From NCBI GenBank assembly GCA_910574455.1, contig CAJSYZ010000007.1, forward strand, positions 2,859,773-2,923,772: a DNA stretch of 64,000 nt, in the 5' to 3' direction. The position numbers were made by a program, and so were the translations under genes. The stretch's first letter is position 1, and every line of letters begins with the position of its first letter. The notes beneath the pieces are model-generated. The model worked only from the letters and a program-made list of their open reading frames with translations, had not been told where the DNA came from and did not search any database. Positions 9,755 through 21,445 of this stretch are shown in pieces. The stretch comes from Trichaptum fuscoviolaceum. Its lineage: Eukaryota; Basidiomycota; Agaricomycetes; Hymenochaetales; Trichaptaceae.

Positions 9755-10230
9755 TGAGAAGGCGGGCAGAAAAGTAGGGCATGCAAAGCGTCGAAAGAGA
9801 CCAAACACGACTTGCCGCCTCCGGTGATAGATGCAATTGTAGGACCACCTGGTGTAGGCAAGACCGCTCTCGAGCCTCGTGAAACGATACACAGACCAGT
9901 CTCTGAGCAGTGGGAAGAAGAGGCATTTGACCCTATGATCGACATTGGAAAGGTTGCTGACCTGGCTTTGAAATGGTTTGCTTGCGACAACTCATGGCTG
10001 ATCCTTCAGGAACAATTCGAATTTCTCAACATTCTTCAGGCTCACGGTTTCCCGAGGGACATTCTTGTCTTCACGCATCTTGACCCCAGTCGCAAGCAGT
10101 CGACATGCTCAACGGTCGATATCCAGATGGAGAAATACAGAACCTATCCCGTCCTCTGGTTGCAGGACCTCACGCCCCGAGAGGAAGTACGCGCTTCTAA
10201 ATGAAAGCGCAATCGTATTGTCACTGTATA
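9755..10230 (+). pseudogene. BMS1-like GTPase relic (copy 2)
   Basis: The same fragment as at 1240-1715 shows PPPVIDAIVGPPGVGKT, MIDIGKVADLALKWF, FEFLNILQAHGFPRD and DLTPREEVRASK. It has the same frameshift ahead of the P-loop and the same terminating TGA, so inactivation preceded the duplication. A 6-bp deletion upstream distinguishes it from copy 1. It cannot encode a working Bms1. Confidence 0.8.
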
Positions 10231-11126
10231 GTTATTGATCTTCAGGATGTTGGGAGTACCTTCGCAGTCCTGGCCGACTGCCTTGCAAAGTCGGTGTTGC
10301 GGCGACCGATATTGCTACGGGCTTGTGCGCACATGACCGCACAAAGGCGAGGGTGTTTGGATAGACGGCAACCTGTATGAATCCAGGTTCTGGCCTCGCT
10401 AACATTGCCTCGAACTATCTCATCAATGGAGGATGCTAATCGAGATGAACTGAAGCAAATCAGCTGCGACTCGCAATCGCGCACATTGGCTGGAGAAGTT
10501 CACCGGTATGAGGTAAGGACATCTTTCTTTCCAAGTACGAGTTGCTCAAGTCAATTGTTTTAGATACAGAATTACATTTGGACCTATCAACAATATCGGC
10601 CAGACCTTCGATTGTGGTAGTCCCTTGTAGTTGCAGAGCCAATAAAGCTCGTCGCACAATGTAATGTTATCGAGCTATGCACGTACTCGGCACTCTTGAG
10701 TCGCGCTTGTATAATCTCTCCCGCCTCCTTAAGACACGCATCTCTGGATTCCACCCTACGCACACGACTTGCATCTGCGTCCGCGAAGAGTACTGCCCGT
10801 TGGCGGTCGAAGACACCTGCGCCAACGCCATCAAGGGCATATTCTGTAGTTATCTCGACATTCGGGTGCTTGAAGGTTGTCTACCGTTCGTTGGGACGCA
10901 TGGCGATGCTTGATCTGTTTTCCTGCTCCGAAGGCAAGAAGAACACGCGGCAGATCCTTCGACAGCTTTGCGAGGGGAGGATCCGAAGCTGGGCATTGGG
11001 AGAGGTAGTCGAGCGGTCATAAATGAGGACGGTGACTTCATTGGTTGTAGATACTTATCTCCTTCGAATTCGAGCTCAATAACATCGGCGCTAGGGCGCA
11101 TCGCTGTTATTCGGTTTGTTTACGCC
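10231..11126. other. Intergenic DNA between BMS1 relic and RhoGAP copy 2
   Basis: This is the counterpart of 1716-2611. No gene is recognised. The same minus-strand open frames are retained (11101-10850 and about 10873-10585). No promoter motif stands out. Confidence 0.3.
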
Positions 11127-11298
11127 CTACCCGTAACCCGCTTCAATAACAAATACTTCTGTAGCTTCTTTCAATTCCACATATCTATTAAACTGTAAAC
11201 TAGAACTCGGTAATACTACAAACATGCATCGAAATCTAACCGCAGTCGAGGTGCAAAAAGTAATCGAGAGCCCGAAACGACCTCGAGGAGGAAGCGGC
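11116..11298 (-). repeat. Segment shared with TAF6 3' flank (copy 2)
   Basis: This is the copy 2 version of the stretch at 2601-2783, again forming the last coding part of RhoGAP and matching 21026-21232. Confidence 0.8.
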
Positions 11299-13950
11299 TG
11301 ACTTGCGCTCTGCGCTGTTGAGTTGGGAAGAGCGAAGAAGCCTGTCGCGATCCCCGTAGCAACGACCTCTGACTTGCGCATCGTCCCTGTTGCACTAGAT
11401 ACTCTGCTACCCAAACCCGCGCCGCGCGCGAGAGTACCTGCAAGACCCTCCCCGAATGACGAAGCTGGACTGAGAAGTGAGCGCGCCTTCGCCTTGCTCG
11501 TCGAACCCAAGTTTGCCAGCCTGCTCGCACTCTGACTCTCCCTGGATGCGACGGATCGCACGCCTCCGGTATTCCACGAGCTAGGCGGTTCACCCTGAGT
11601 CCCATTAAAACGACGTGCGGTAGGACCGATGCGCATAACAAGCATGGTATCGTCAATTTCTTCGTTGTCAGACTGAGAAAAACCAAGTCCTCTCACGGGA
11701 GAGTTAGAGCCGCTTGAAGGAATTTCGTCCGTATGGTCGGTACGAAAGGGATCTTCCTCGATTAAGTCGCTGCGATCGGCAAGCTCATCGAAAATTTCGT
11801 AGTATTTTTGTATACAGAATTTAATGACCGTTCCGAGCGTCGTCTTCCCTTCATTCTTCATGATTTCTACGGAGCCAGGGTGCAACGGTGCCCTGGACGT
11901 ACCCGGAGAGAGAGGAGCTGGTGAGCCCGCGACAGCGCAAATGGCAACATCTTTCAATGGATTGCCCGAAGATACGAGATTGGGACAGAGTACGATGGCC
12001 AAATTATGTGCATCCATTCGATTCGAGGAAGACCTTTCCGAAACATCGTGCAGAAGCCCTGAGAATATGTGACGTCAATGACCGTCTCACAGAATAATAG
12101 AAAAGACATACCCAGAATATGACTCAAAATGATCAATGTGCATGGTGCGAGTTCTGGAAGTAAGGTTTGTCTGATGTAGTTTATAGTTGCACTATCATCC
12201 TGATCATCCACAGGGGTTGGACACCGCTTGATTATTGGGTATGTGGTCTCAGGAAATATCGGTTCCGGAAGGTCGCGGAGGAATTTCTTGATAAGGACTG
12301 CCGCGAGGTGGGGGTCACCGTAAGCTTTCAGAGACACGGATTGGCCTATAGTCGGGAAGAATTTAGTCTCCTGGATTTCGCAAGAAAGAAATTCAACTGT
12401 TATCACCTCTGTTGTATGCTTCTCGGACTTGCCGAAGTTGCATCGAGTTTGGAGAGCGACGGAAAAGGCCCTCCTCTTCCATGCCTAACAAGAGATTAAT
12501 CAATTAGTTTATGAAAGCTGACTGCTATCCCCACCTGTCTCTCGCAAGTACAATATGCAATCGCGCAGTACACGCGGTAGGCCACCTTTCTCGCCATCAA
12601 ATCCCATGAGCTCTTCGAGGGGTAAGCCGAACATCTGCGAGCTAGTTGAGGCTGGCATGTCAATTTGCTTCTCATGCTTGAGATTCTCGCTTTGGTGAAA
12701 TTAGCATGTGACAAGGGGAGAACAATGAGAACATACGTGTATACTGCCGGAGGGATGTCTATCTGAGCAAGAGGGACGTGACATGCAAGAGCAGAAAGTG
12801 TGTTGATGTACGTGATCTTGCGAAAGAATTTGGGGCTTATCATTGCGCCAGCCAATGAGAAAAGCACTGCAGAGAATACGTTAGCTCCAGTAGAAACACA
12901 CAGGTCAATATGGCACACTTTTAGAGAAAAAGGACGAATGCACGATATACTAGAATGTCAAAGGAGAAAAAGGAATAAATGTGGTGATGTGCTAAATTGA
13001 ACGCTAATGACGTACCAGACGTTTCAAGTTCTTCCGATATTTTCGACTTAGACTTCGATATGCTTTCCACACCCAATTCCAGCTCGGGGTATTCTGTCCG
13101 CCAGCAGCAAAGAACACGACCGTGTAGTCGCTTTCCACTATAAGTTGATGTGTGTCTTAGCACAAGAATTTGAGCTGTGATCGAGAAGTACACACCAAAC
13201 AAGTCCAGGTAGGACATGATACGGCTGCATCGGTCGGTCGGTGTGATGAGGTAGTTTCGAACATGACGCGGGCGAAGGAGACGACGTGCCGGCACGTCAG
13301 TGTCAATAGTAACGACAGGCGGTAGGGTAGGGAAGGGTATTGAGTTAGACATGGACGTACGAGAGCAAAAGGTCGTAAGAGATGTCTCTTGGGTCCGGGA
13401 ATGCAGAGGCATTCATAACCACTCTGTGCAACAGAGCAACGCGAAGCACGAGGCGGTAGTTTTGAGGTAAACGTGCAAAAGCCGCAGCATGAACGTAAGG
13501 AACGATCGGAGAAACGTTTAGTATGCAAGTTGCAGTCGGTGACTGTGGATGCGAAGGCGGTGCTCACAATGGCCTTGTCCTCATTGTTTGTTGAAGAGAC
13601 GTAGGAAATAACTAAGCTTCGCATCACGATAACTCGATAAGATTTGCGACATACTCAAAATCCACACCAGCTTGACAGATCATCCTGGGCAAGATCTCGT
13701 CTACCCTTTCTGACATATCTCCTTCATCGTAGTCGTTGTTGAATGCCTCAACACTCCTGCTCTGTGATGAGCTAGACCAAGGAGCGTTGTGGAAAAGCGC
13801 TTTGCCCCTTCCGACAGCAGCACCCAGAGACCCAAAGCTTGGTGTGCGTGATGGGGGTGTTGGCGTTCTGGTTGATTGCGGTGGTGAAGGCGCTGACACC
13901 GCCATGGAAAGGTTTGCAAGGCGCTGCTTCAAAGTGAGGTTTGGAGGCAT
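11127..13950 (-). CDS. CRAL-TRIO/BCH-RhoGAP protein (p50RhoGAP type), copy 2
   Basis: This paralogue of 2612-5435 has the same start (MPPNLTLKQRL at 13950), exon plan and stop. The Sec14/BCH-like part (VVMNASAFPDPRD, SDYTVVFFAAGGQNTPSWNW) and the RhoGAP signature (EGLFRRSPNS arginine finger, LIKKFLRDLPEPIFPE, MDAHNLAIVLCPNLV) are intact. Differences from copy 1 include LSPNLV to LCPNLV; the LCPNLV form matches most RhoGAPs and is probably ancestral. A few changes lie in the Ser-rich tail (DEAPSS to DEIPSS, GITTGFFAPP to GIATGFFALP). The gene diverges from GPI1 with about 250 bp between start codons. Both copies look able to make a full protein. Confidence 0.88.
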
Positions 13951-14198
13951 GTTTGTCTGTGATCAACGAGGCAAAGAACGTTTGACGAGGTGTGGTAGGT
14001 GGTGTAAGACAAGTTGCAAGCCTGCTGCGTGCCTGCGGTAACTTGAAGGCACGAGTTTTAAAGTTTAAACTTCGGGAAAATCTTACATCTACTTTACAAC
14101 ATCCTTATCCTTCCTCACGACAACCGATTGCTGTTCAATAACTAACTATGTTATGGATGACTTATGGATTTGAGCAACTCTAAGACAAGTTACTGGCC
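13951..14198. promoter_or_regulatory. Divergent RhoGAP/GPI1 promoter region
   Basis: This 248-bp stretch separates the start codons of RhoGAP (minus) and GPI1 (plus). It is largely shared with 5436-5666. A local change in copy 2 is an extra atgacttatgg near 14155. No canonical TATA box is seen. Confidence 0.5.
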
Positions 14199-16797
14199 AT
14201 GTCTCCTGTGGTAGTTTTCTGGCCGGTCGACGAAAAAGGAGAAGGCTACTTGGTTGGATGGTGCTCGCCCGGTAATATTGTCGTGTGCGGCGTCACAGCT
14301 TTCTCATCTGTAAGTTATGGAGTTGAATCAAGAGTTTGAGGGCCTAATTCAACAGTTATAGCGCTCTGAAACACTACTTGCATTGTCAAACCTCCGAAAG
14401 CAACTGACCAGATCTGGATATGGTACACATTTGGGTAACACTCTCACTTTGCTTGGGAAGTGTTCTCAGGAAGGACGGAGCCATGATATCTCGCTTTCTA
14501 GTATAGCATGGGATGTGCACATCGAGAGGTACGTACCTGTTTGTGACATTACACACGTTATCTCACAGCTTTCTAGCACAAATACCATCTTGTATCGACG
14601 CTCAAAAGCAAACTCAATGAGACTCTATTGTCTAGATATGATGGAATTAGACTCGCTCCTGGCTATCCAGCCGCTCGGATCTAATACGGTTTTGCGTGAA
14701 AAGCATGCAGCAAATATCACAGCCCAATTCTCGGAAGCCTCCTGGTGCGCTCAGGCCGCAAATCGAGGGTTTGACTCCACTGTTTTGGAGAAGGTACGCA
14801 TACGCTTTTTCAGACACCTAAGTTTCCGACAAAGTAAACTATTTGCTTGCAGATAAACTCGGCGAGCTTCGTACTTGAGCTTCTCCACGGAACCATTTCA
14901 TCTACGACAGACTTGAATCAAGATTTGAGATGGCTAAGGGCTATACAACATGTGGCAGTATCTGCCATCAGACCTATCCGACATGTCTTGGCTACTATTA
15001 TGGTGCAAATGCGTGTCCTTGTCCTAATCTATACCGAATTGGACATGGGTAGCGCAACAGGTACTGCAGAACCTTTGATACTGTGCAATATCTTACCATC
15101 TCACATTGGTTACCCAGTCCAGCAGTTGGACTTGCGTTACGAACAAGTTCTATTTCTTATAGAGCAACTGCATATCTATAAAAAGCATATCGGGGCTCGT
15201 GATACAGAAGTGTCTGCGCGTTACATCAGGTAAGTATCAACCCGGTATGAAAATCAACGTCTCCTGAGTCCTATAAGTGCCCAGAACTGCATTTGGCTGA
15301 TTCTAAACGACATCATTATCGGCGCTGCAGTCGGCTCCTTCCTTTATGAAAATAGATTCTTACTCGGTCGGCTTGTTTACGAACAAAGCAAGGTCAACCA
15401 CTAATGCTTACCGCTATCCTTATCTTAACTCATTGATGCACTCCCAGAACATCACTGTGGATGTCCTGCGTCGAGGGATTCACTGGCTAGACAACTGGCC
15501 AGCGGGTTTGAAGCTTAACACCGAGCTCAGCAGGTTTCTCTTCCATCTTTTGACCGGTGTTTTAGGAGTTTGGGAAGGTATCTATCTTGTCAATGACTAC
15601 CTCTACTGGCTAATGACTTGGTAGAGGTTATTGACCGCCTTGCGCCTTACCTGCCCGCCACAGTCGCCTTAGTTGGCCTTTCTGGGCCTTTGGGGATAAC
15701 AATGATCCTAGCCTTGTCTTCGGACGTCTTCCGATTCCTTACTATCCACCTTAACATGACATACTCTATGATCCGTGTTACTTATAAAAGCCAGTTAACG
15801 ATGGCAAACTCACTTTTCAATCTATTCCGAGGTATGTCAATCTACAAGCCAACCTTTTCATTCATCATAACTTGATTGCAGGAAAGAGATACAACATTCT
15901 TCGCCAACGACTTGACGACTGGGATTATGATCTCGACCAGCTACTGCTTGGTGCAATGCTGTTTACATTGATCAGTTTCTTGTTCCCGACGATCACAATC
16001 TACTACCTTCTATATGCTTTGGTGAGAATACGTGGCATTGCCCTTGTCTTTCTTTCGATATACCTGACAATTACTTTAAGACGCGCTTGTTATACATTGC
16101 ATTGCACGCTTGCGTAGAAGTTATCCTTGCTCTCCTCAATCACTTCCCCCTTTTTGCCCTGACTTTGCGACTGAAAGATTCAAGGCGTCTACCTGGTGAG
16201 TACCGCCAGGATATTTGTCTGAAAAGTTCGTTCGTTGACAGCAGTGTAGGTGGCATTTATTTCGTTCCTCTTCCAACGTCACAGTCAAATACGCCACGTC
16301 TGATCATGAATGTTCGTATCTTAGCTCCTTATTTGTTTCGGATAACTGAAGGAGTTCGACCAGAACTCACCTTTACCCTTTTCCAGGATATTTAACCAGT
16401 ATGGTGAGAACAAATTGTGCTAGCTCAACGTGTTTTGCTTATCATGTTTACTTCATTCTATCTAGCTGTCCTGGGTTCGCGCCTACTGAGTTTCTACAGC
16501 CCACTGAGGCTCCTCGTGGTATTGTCAAAGGGCGATTCACTAAATCGCATTCCTCGGCGCCATATCCGGTACAGCTACGGGCGGGCAACCAAGGCATTAT
16601 AACTTCTGTACTAAATTCAAGCAGTTGCGACAACAATATTCTCGTCTCTATCCTGTTTCGATGTTCTCGAGTAGCTCCGGGTGTAGAATCATACCGGTTT
16701 CAGCGTCCTCAATGCTCTCCAGGCTCGTATTAATGACGTTCCACCCATTTTCGGAGGAATGAAGATTCTCTTTCGTCTCAAGTCGTTTCGTCCCTAA
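14199..16797 (+). CDS. GPI1: GPI1/PIG-Q, GPI-GlcNAc transferase subunit
   Basis: This is a subunit of the ER complex that transfers GlcNAc to phosphatidylinositol, the first step of GPI-anchor synthesis. It is thought to stabilise the complex. The start at 14199 gives MSPVVVFWPVDEKGEGYLVG, the typical Gpi1 N-terminus. The conserved C-terminal half is clear: WDNWPAGLKLN-like, LSGPLGITMILALSSDVFRF, then LFNLFRG spliced to KRYNILRQRLDDWDYDLDQL, LLGAMLFTLISFLFPTITIY, and GGIYFVPL. It ends NDVPPIFGGMKILFRLKSF at TAA 16795-16797. Several hydrophobic segments fit a polytopic ER protein. About eight short introns are needed. The start codon lies at the edge of the upstream segmental duplication, but the coding region itself is not duplicated. 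Confidence 0.9.
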
Positions 16798-17270
16798 TTA
16801 ACTTACATAGAGACGCCAAATCAAAAGGTAGTGCGTCGAATCAGCGTCCTAGAATGTTGTGTACGCGGTTTTCGCGTTGTGAACCCGGGGTCATGTATCA
16901 CTCTGGCGCTCACGGAGATGCACGCACAGACTCGGATGTAATAGAAGGCCAATGGTGTGATTGTCAATATGCTTTCCAGGAGTCGTTTGGTATAGTAGTA
17001 TTGCTAGATGATGCTGAAGAATCTAATATCAGTATTCCTCGTGAGTAGAATACGCTTACAACTATCTAGATGAGGACCTGAGTCGCTGACCGCTGCCATT
17101 CCCATAAGCATGGCTATGTCGTGGTCGAGTGCAGAGGGATATCGGAGTTAAAATCACATAATTGATGAAAAGTGAAAAGTGAAACATTTAGATCGAATGA
17201 AGAGGAGGTGAAAGAATAAGGAGTAGAATGACATGTGGAGGGAGACGTTAGCCTCCACGCCATACCTACG
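16798..17270. other. Convergent GPI1/p62 intergenic region
   Basis: This 473 bp lies between two 3' ends. Short open frames are present on both strands, but nothing is recognisable. It probably holds the 3' UTRs and terminators. Confidence 0.5.
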
Positions 17271-19146
17271 TCACGAATCCGCGAACTCCGCTCTCGTTTC
17301 CTCCCTTGGAATGACTGATCCGATATCAACTACCGTATAGAACGAGAACGTCTTCATTTCTGGCTCTCGCTTGGTAACAGCTACTGTTGACTTCGTGTCT
17401 CCCTCCTCGGGAGGTTCATCGGAACGATAGGTGTACGACACGTACATATTAAACTAAGAAATTCAAATAAATCTAGACGTTTCAAACCAGGGACATAAGA
17501 AATCCAACCTTTATGTCTCCGCGAGCTTCTCGACCAAGAATCACTTCCCCTCCAACCACAGTCATATTGGCCCTCTTCTCCAAGACTCCGACGGTCTTCA
17601 TCTTTCCTTTTGGCCCTCGATCCTTCACCGGACTTAAGCCCAATAAATCGTCGTCATCAATACCGTACATCTCTTCATCGTCTTCGTACTCCCAGGCCTC
17701 CGCAAACGCAGCAATAGAAAAGGCGGAACTGGGTAGAGTGACCGTGTACGGAGGGCGTCGAGGTTTGTCTTTGTCTCCGCCGAAAGGATCTTCCGATGCT
17801 GAAGACATTGCATGTTGTCTCTGAATAACCAACCTGACTTGAATGGGATCATATAAGGGGTTTGTAAAAGCAAGTTGGAAAGGATACGTTTTCCCAGCTA
17901 ACAGCAAGGTTCTGGAGTTCCCTGATGAGTCTTCCTCTTTTTGCATAGCTGCCCTACGAGCCGGGATAATAGGTTGAGGTGTTGGGACTTGGACGGTTAT
18001 AGATGGTACGTAGTTCGCAGCCACGAGCTTTATTTTGAAGCGAACTGATTGCGCCTTCTGTTCTGGCTTTATGAGAATATGTCGGCAAGCAGGACACCGT
18101 TTTGTGAGCCTTGAATGTAACGGTATGCGTATCGGCTTGAGGTCTCTGCGAACATGATAATGAGCATCTCAACAAAGGGAGGAAGGGTTATAATCCGATA
18201 CTTTGTTCGTCGAGACTCTGACCAACTGCTTGTCAATCGCTGATCGAGTCGCACCACTTCCCCTGGACTTTCCAAATGCATCAATAGGTCGATATCTGCG
18301 TCTCCTCCAGTACCGAAGCCACTTGTTCCGCCGACCTCGACGCGAGCTCGATAAGCAGGTAAATCGTCTTTGCTTCCGTGCTTCGCTTTCGTGCGACCGC
18401 GAGGTGGGGGGCGATACTTCTCAACGCCAGGGACATCGCGTGCAAGAGCTGAAGAGGCTGCTGCTGTTATGGGATTGAAATGTGCTGTATGGGAGGACGT
18501 GCCTGGACCATGACTATTAGACGAAGCGGAGCGAAGGAAGGGTTCAAAGAAGTCTTTTAAACGCTCAAACTCGAGAAGCTCCGGAGCCGAATCTTCAAAT
18601 CGTTGCAACTGCTCTGTTCAACTGTTAGTATATATATGCGATTAAAGGCTTCGGCTTACGAGCTAAGCCAGTTGGTTTCTCAAAGGTGGTTCCAACCTCC
18701 GCTGAATCCCACCTGCAGTTATTGCAATATAGTAAGAAAGGTGGTTCGCCCATGGCACCAGTCTGAGAAGATGAAGATCGTAGTAAAGTATCTTCAGGAG
18801 GGTCTGACGGTACCACAGAGAGTGTGTTGCGGCAATGAGGGCACTGAAAACAATTTCGAGCACATCTGCAGTCATGTTTAACAAACTATATACAAGTCTT
18901 CTGGGGTGCTCACCTATTTCTTTCTGCCCGAACGCTCGCAGTGGGTACCTCGAACAGACAGTTAGGGCAATAATATCCACTAACTTCAACGGAAACACAA
19001 TTGTTGCAACGCACGGCGTCACATTCCTCACAGAAGTATAGTGTATGTAAAGGATGAAAGGATGCTGAAGATGATGGAAGAGTCGGAAGTGGAGGCATTG
19101 TCGCTGAGGACATGCAGGGACAGTAGTAACTTATACTTGGTGCCAT
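17271..19146 (-). CDS. Dynactin subunit p62 (dynactin 4 family)
   Basis: This is a component of the pointed-end complex of dynactin, the dynein activator that moves cargo and nuclei along microtubules. The start at 19146 is MAPSISYYCPCMSS. A zinc-binding N-terminal region with CxxC pairs follows: LYFCEECDAVRCNNCVSVE, SGYYCPNCLFEVPTASVRAE, NTLSVVPSDPPED and LLYCNNCRWDSAEVGT. Further on are FEKPTGLARKPK, QLQRFEDSAPELLEFERLKD and GVEKYRPPPRGR, and a C-terminal beta-rich half containing VAANYVPSITVQ and LAGKTYPFQLAFTNPLYDPI. It ends YVSYTYRSDEPPEEG ... REETRAEFADS at TGA 17271-17273. Introns are short. It is divergent from TAF6, 225 bp apart. Confidence 0.92.
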
Positions 19147-19371
19147 TGCCGCTGCTTAATGCAAGACAATGTAGAAATGGTCGTAGTTGCGGTAGAAAGC
19201 AGGTCTACATACAGTGCTCAGGCTGCCAGTGAGTGGTCGCGGCGGCGCGGCACGCGCCTTACTTTCTACCACCAACTTGCTCATTTGCCAACACCTATCT
19301 TCTCGGGATCTGTACACATTTCTGCATTGACAACGGGTGAATGAACATAAGTGTTAACAAATCTCGCAGAA
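19147..19371. promoter_or_regulatory. Bidirectional p62/TAF6 promoter
   Basis: Only 225 bp separate the start codons of the dynactin p62 gene (minus) and TAF6 (plus), so their promoters must share this DNA. A GC-rich block (gtcgcggcggcgcggcacgc) lies near 19235-19254. No TATA box is seen. Confidence 0.55.
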
Positions 19372-21009
19372 ATGAGCAAACCGAAGGCGAAACCACAAGT
19401 GCAAAGCTCAGGCATATACAAGTCGGACTCAATCAAAGTAGAACTAGGCATCCACCTGCGCTACGACATGGCTAACAACTCTTCAGGATGTCGCTGAATC
19501 GCTGGGAATTAATAACTTATCAGAAGCAATAGCGTCCGCTCTTGCAAGCGATGTTGAATATCGAATACATCAGGTTGTCGAGGTAGGCGTATGCTTTACT
19601 TTATGTCGAACATCGCTCAGTTATCCTCAAGGAAGCATCAAGATTCACCAGACATGCACGCCGAACGACGATGACGACCTCGGACATTGACCAAGCACTA
19701 CGGGTACTCAATATCGAGCCTTTGTACGGTCACTCTCCACACAACCCACCATCTTTTCGACGAGCACTTCCGTATGCGCAGGCGACCGCAGCTGGGACGG
19801 TGTACTTTGTAGAGGACGAGGAAATTGACTTCGATCGGGTACTCAGGGAGGAGAAAATCCCCCTACCTAAGCCTGCTAATTGGACTGCACATTGGTTGGC
19901 TGTCGAGGGTGTTCAACCTCTCATACCTGAGAACCCGCCTGCTATACCCCGCGACACGGAACCGGACGTTGCAACAGCCAAACTCACAACACCTCCGAGA
20001 CCAGGGACGCAGTATCCACCTACTCCGCCTTCCCCCTCACGACATGCGGGTAACTTTGCCTCAAAAAGGCCAAACCAGCTTCTTGTGAAGCAGGTTCTGT
20101 CACGAGAGTTGATGCTTTATTACACACGCCTTACCACTACGCTCATCCCGCCGCAAGACGATACAAAACGCGCTGCCGCCTTGTCGAGCTTAAGGAATGA
20201 CGCAGGATTACAGACTTTGCTTCCGTACCTCGTTAAGTGGGTCGGAGACGGGGTCGTGAATGTGCTTCGGGAACCGGTTCAAACAGAGAGCGATGGGAGA
20301 GTTCTTGGTGTCCTTCTTGATGTTATCGGCGCTTTACTGGATAACAACACTCTTTTTATCGAACCCTATGTAAGCACATCTAGTTTAATTCAAGTTTTCT
20401 CCACTAACAGTTTCACAGTTGCACCAACTGCTGCCGCCTTTACTGTCTATTTTACTTCATTCCTCTCTCCCTGTCTCTCATTCTACCCATCTCCGAACAA
20501 TAGCGTCCCAGATCCTCTCACATCTCCTCACGCAACATTCAACAACATACCCATCACTTTCGCCGCGCATAATGAAGACATTACTTGTCGCACTTATCTC
20601 ACCAGGGAAAAGCAAGGGTACGAGGGAAGGTGCTGTGAGAGGACTGATTGGAGTAGGGAAGGAAGCCGTTCGCAAAGGCCTAATTGAAAGTGGAGCTGCC
20701 CGTCTCATTGGAAGTGAATGCGTCAGTGGGGAGAACAGTCCAGTAGTCGGAGCTGTCATGGTAATCTCGTTTATCCATTCTCTGCTGTATCAATCTGACT
20801 ACTCTAACTAGGACGCCTTCCGATTGCTTGTAGCACCGTCAGCACTACCCCGGCCTTTGCATCCATCGAATTCGGATGACGCAAATGTGATGGCCGAACT
20901 TGCGAGTACTTTAGGGCCTTTCTTCGCTGTCAAGGTATCACCAGATGCTGAATGGGCGAAGAGCCTTGTGCGAGGATCTGGCTCCAATGATTCTGCAATG
21001 GAATTATGA
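19372..21009 (+). CDS. TAF6: TAF6, TFIID/SAGA histone-fold subunit
   Basis: TAF6 is shared by TFIID and, in yeasts, SAGA, where it pairs with TAF9 through a histone fold. Exons read by eye: 19372-19437 (MSKPKAKPQVQSS), 19487-19582 (DVAESLGINNLSEAIASALA) and from 19632 (EASRFTRHARRTTMTTSDID). The histone fold ends at DIDQALRVLNIEPLYG and is followed by TVYFVEDEEIDFDRVL and WTAHWLAVEGVQPLIPENPP. The HEAT-repeat domain carries LLVKQVLSRELMLYYTRLT, LQTLLPYLVKWV and LLDNNTLFIEPY, then spliced exons matching the HQLLPPLLS ... MDAFRLL part. It ends AEWAKSLVRGSGSND at TGA 21007-21009. An in-frame run ahead of residue 160 is Pro/Thr-rich linker. Length and order are normal for a fungal TAF6. Confidence 0.93.
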
Positions 21010-21025
21010 TACCTACTGAACGACG

Positions 21026-21232
21026 TGGTCGTTTTCGGGCTCTCGATTACTTTTTTCTCCTCGACTGTACCTAACCGTAGATTAGTATTTAACCTTTGCT
21101 GTACATGTTTGTAGTATTACCGTGTTCTAGTTTATAGTTTTCTAGATATGTGGAAGAAATCTATAGGAATTGAAAGTAGCTACATAAGTAATCGCGGAAG
21201 TATTTGTTATCGAAGCGGGTTACGGGTACTAT
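21026..21232 (+). repeat. TAF6 3' flank shared with RhoGAP 3' ends
   Basis: This stretch is strongly similar to the minus-strand sequence at 2783-2601 and 11298-11116. Ordered shared blocks (ggtcgttt, cgggctctcgattactttt, atgtttgtagtattaccg, agatatgtgg, gaagcgggttacgggta) are separated by four or five insertions that are present only here. Here it lies after the TAF6 stop, within the likely 3' UTR. Confidence 0.85.
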
Positions 21233-21445
21233 GGGAAATGTACCTGAAGCATAGTACTTATGGTATGGCTGACAGTGCCGAAGAGTTTTCCTGCCAGTGC
21301 ACCATATTCGCTAACTTTCACTTTGCCTCCTCTTCACAGTCTTTCTTGTATCTCTCCATCGCTCTTTAATCCTTCCACTCTTTACATCCCTCCTTTCCTT
21401 ACTTCTGGTATTCTATCACATTATTTGTGCTCAACGCACAGACAA

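Larger units (their letters stand above)
8519..14196. repeat. Segmental duplication, copy 2
   Basis: This is the second copy of the segment at 1-5666, in direct orientation. It holds the interrupted hypothetical gene, TATA unit, BMS1 relic and RhoGAP gene in the same order. Copy 2 continues into a complete GPI1 gene, so it occupies the side with the intact neighbour. The true left border may lie left of 8519 because copy 1 is cut by the window edge. Confidence 0.95.
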
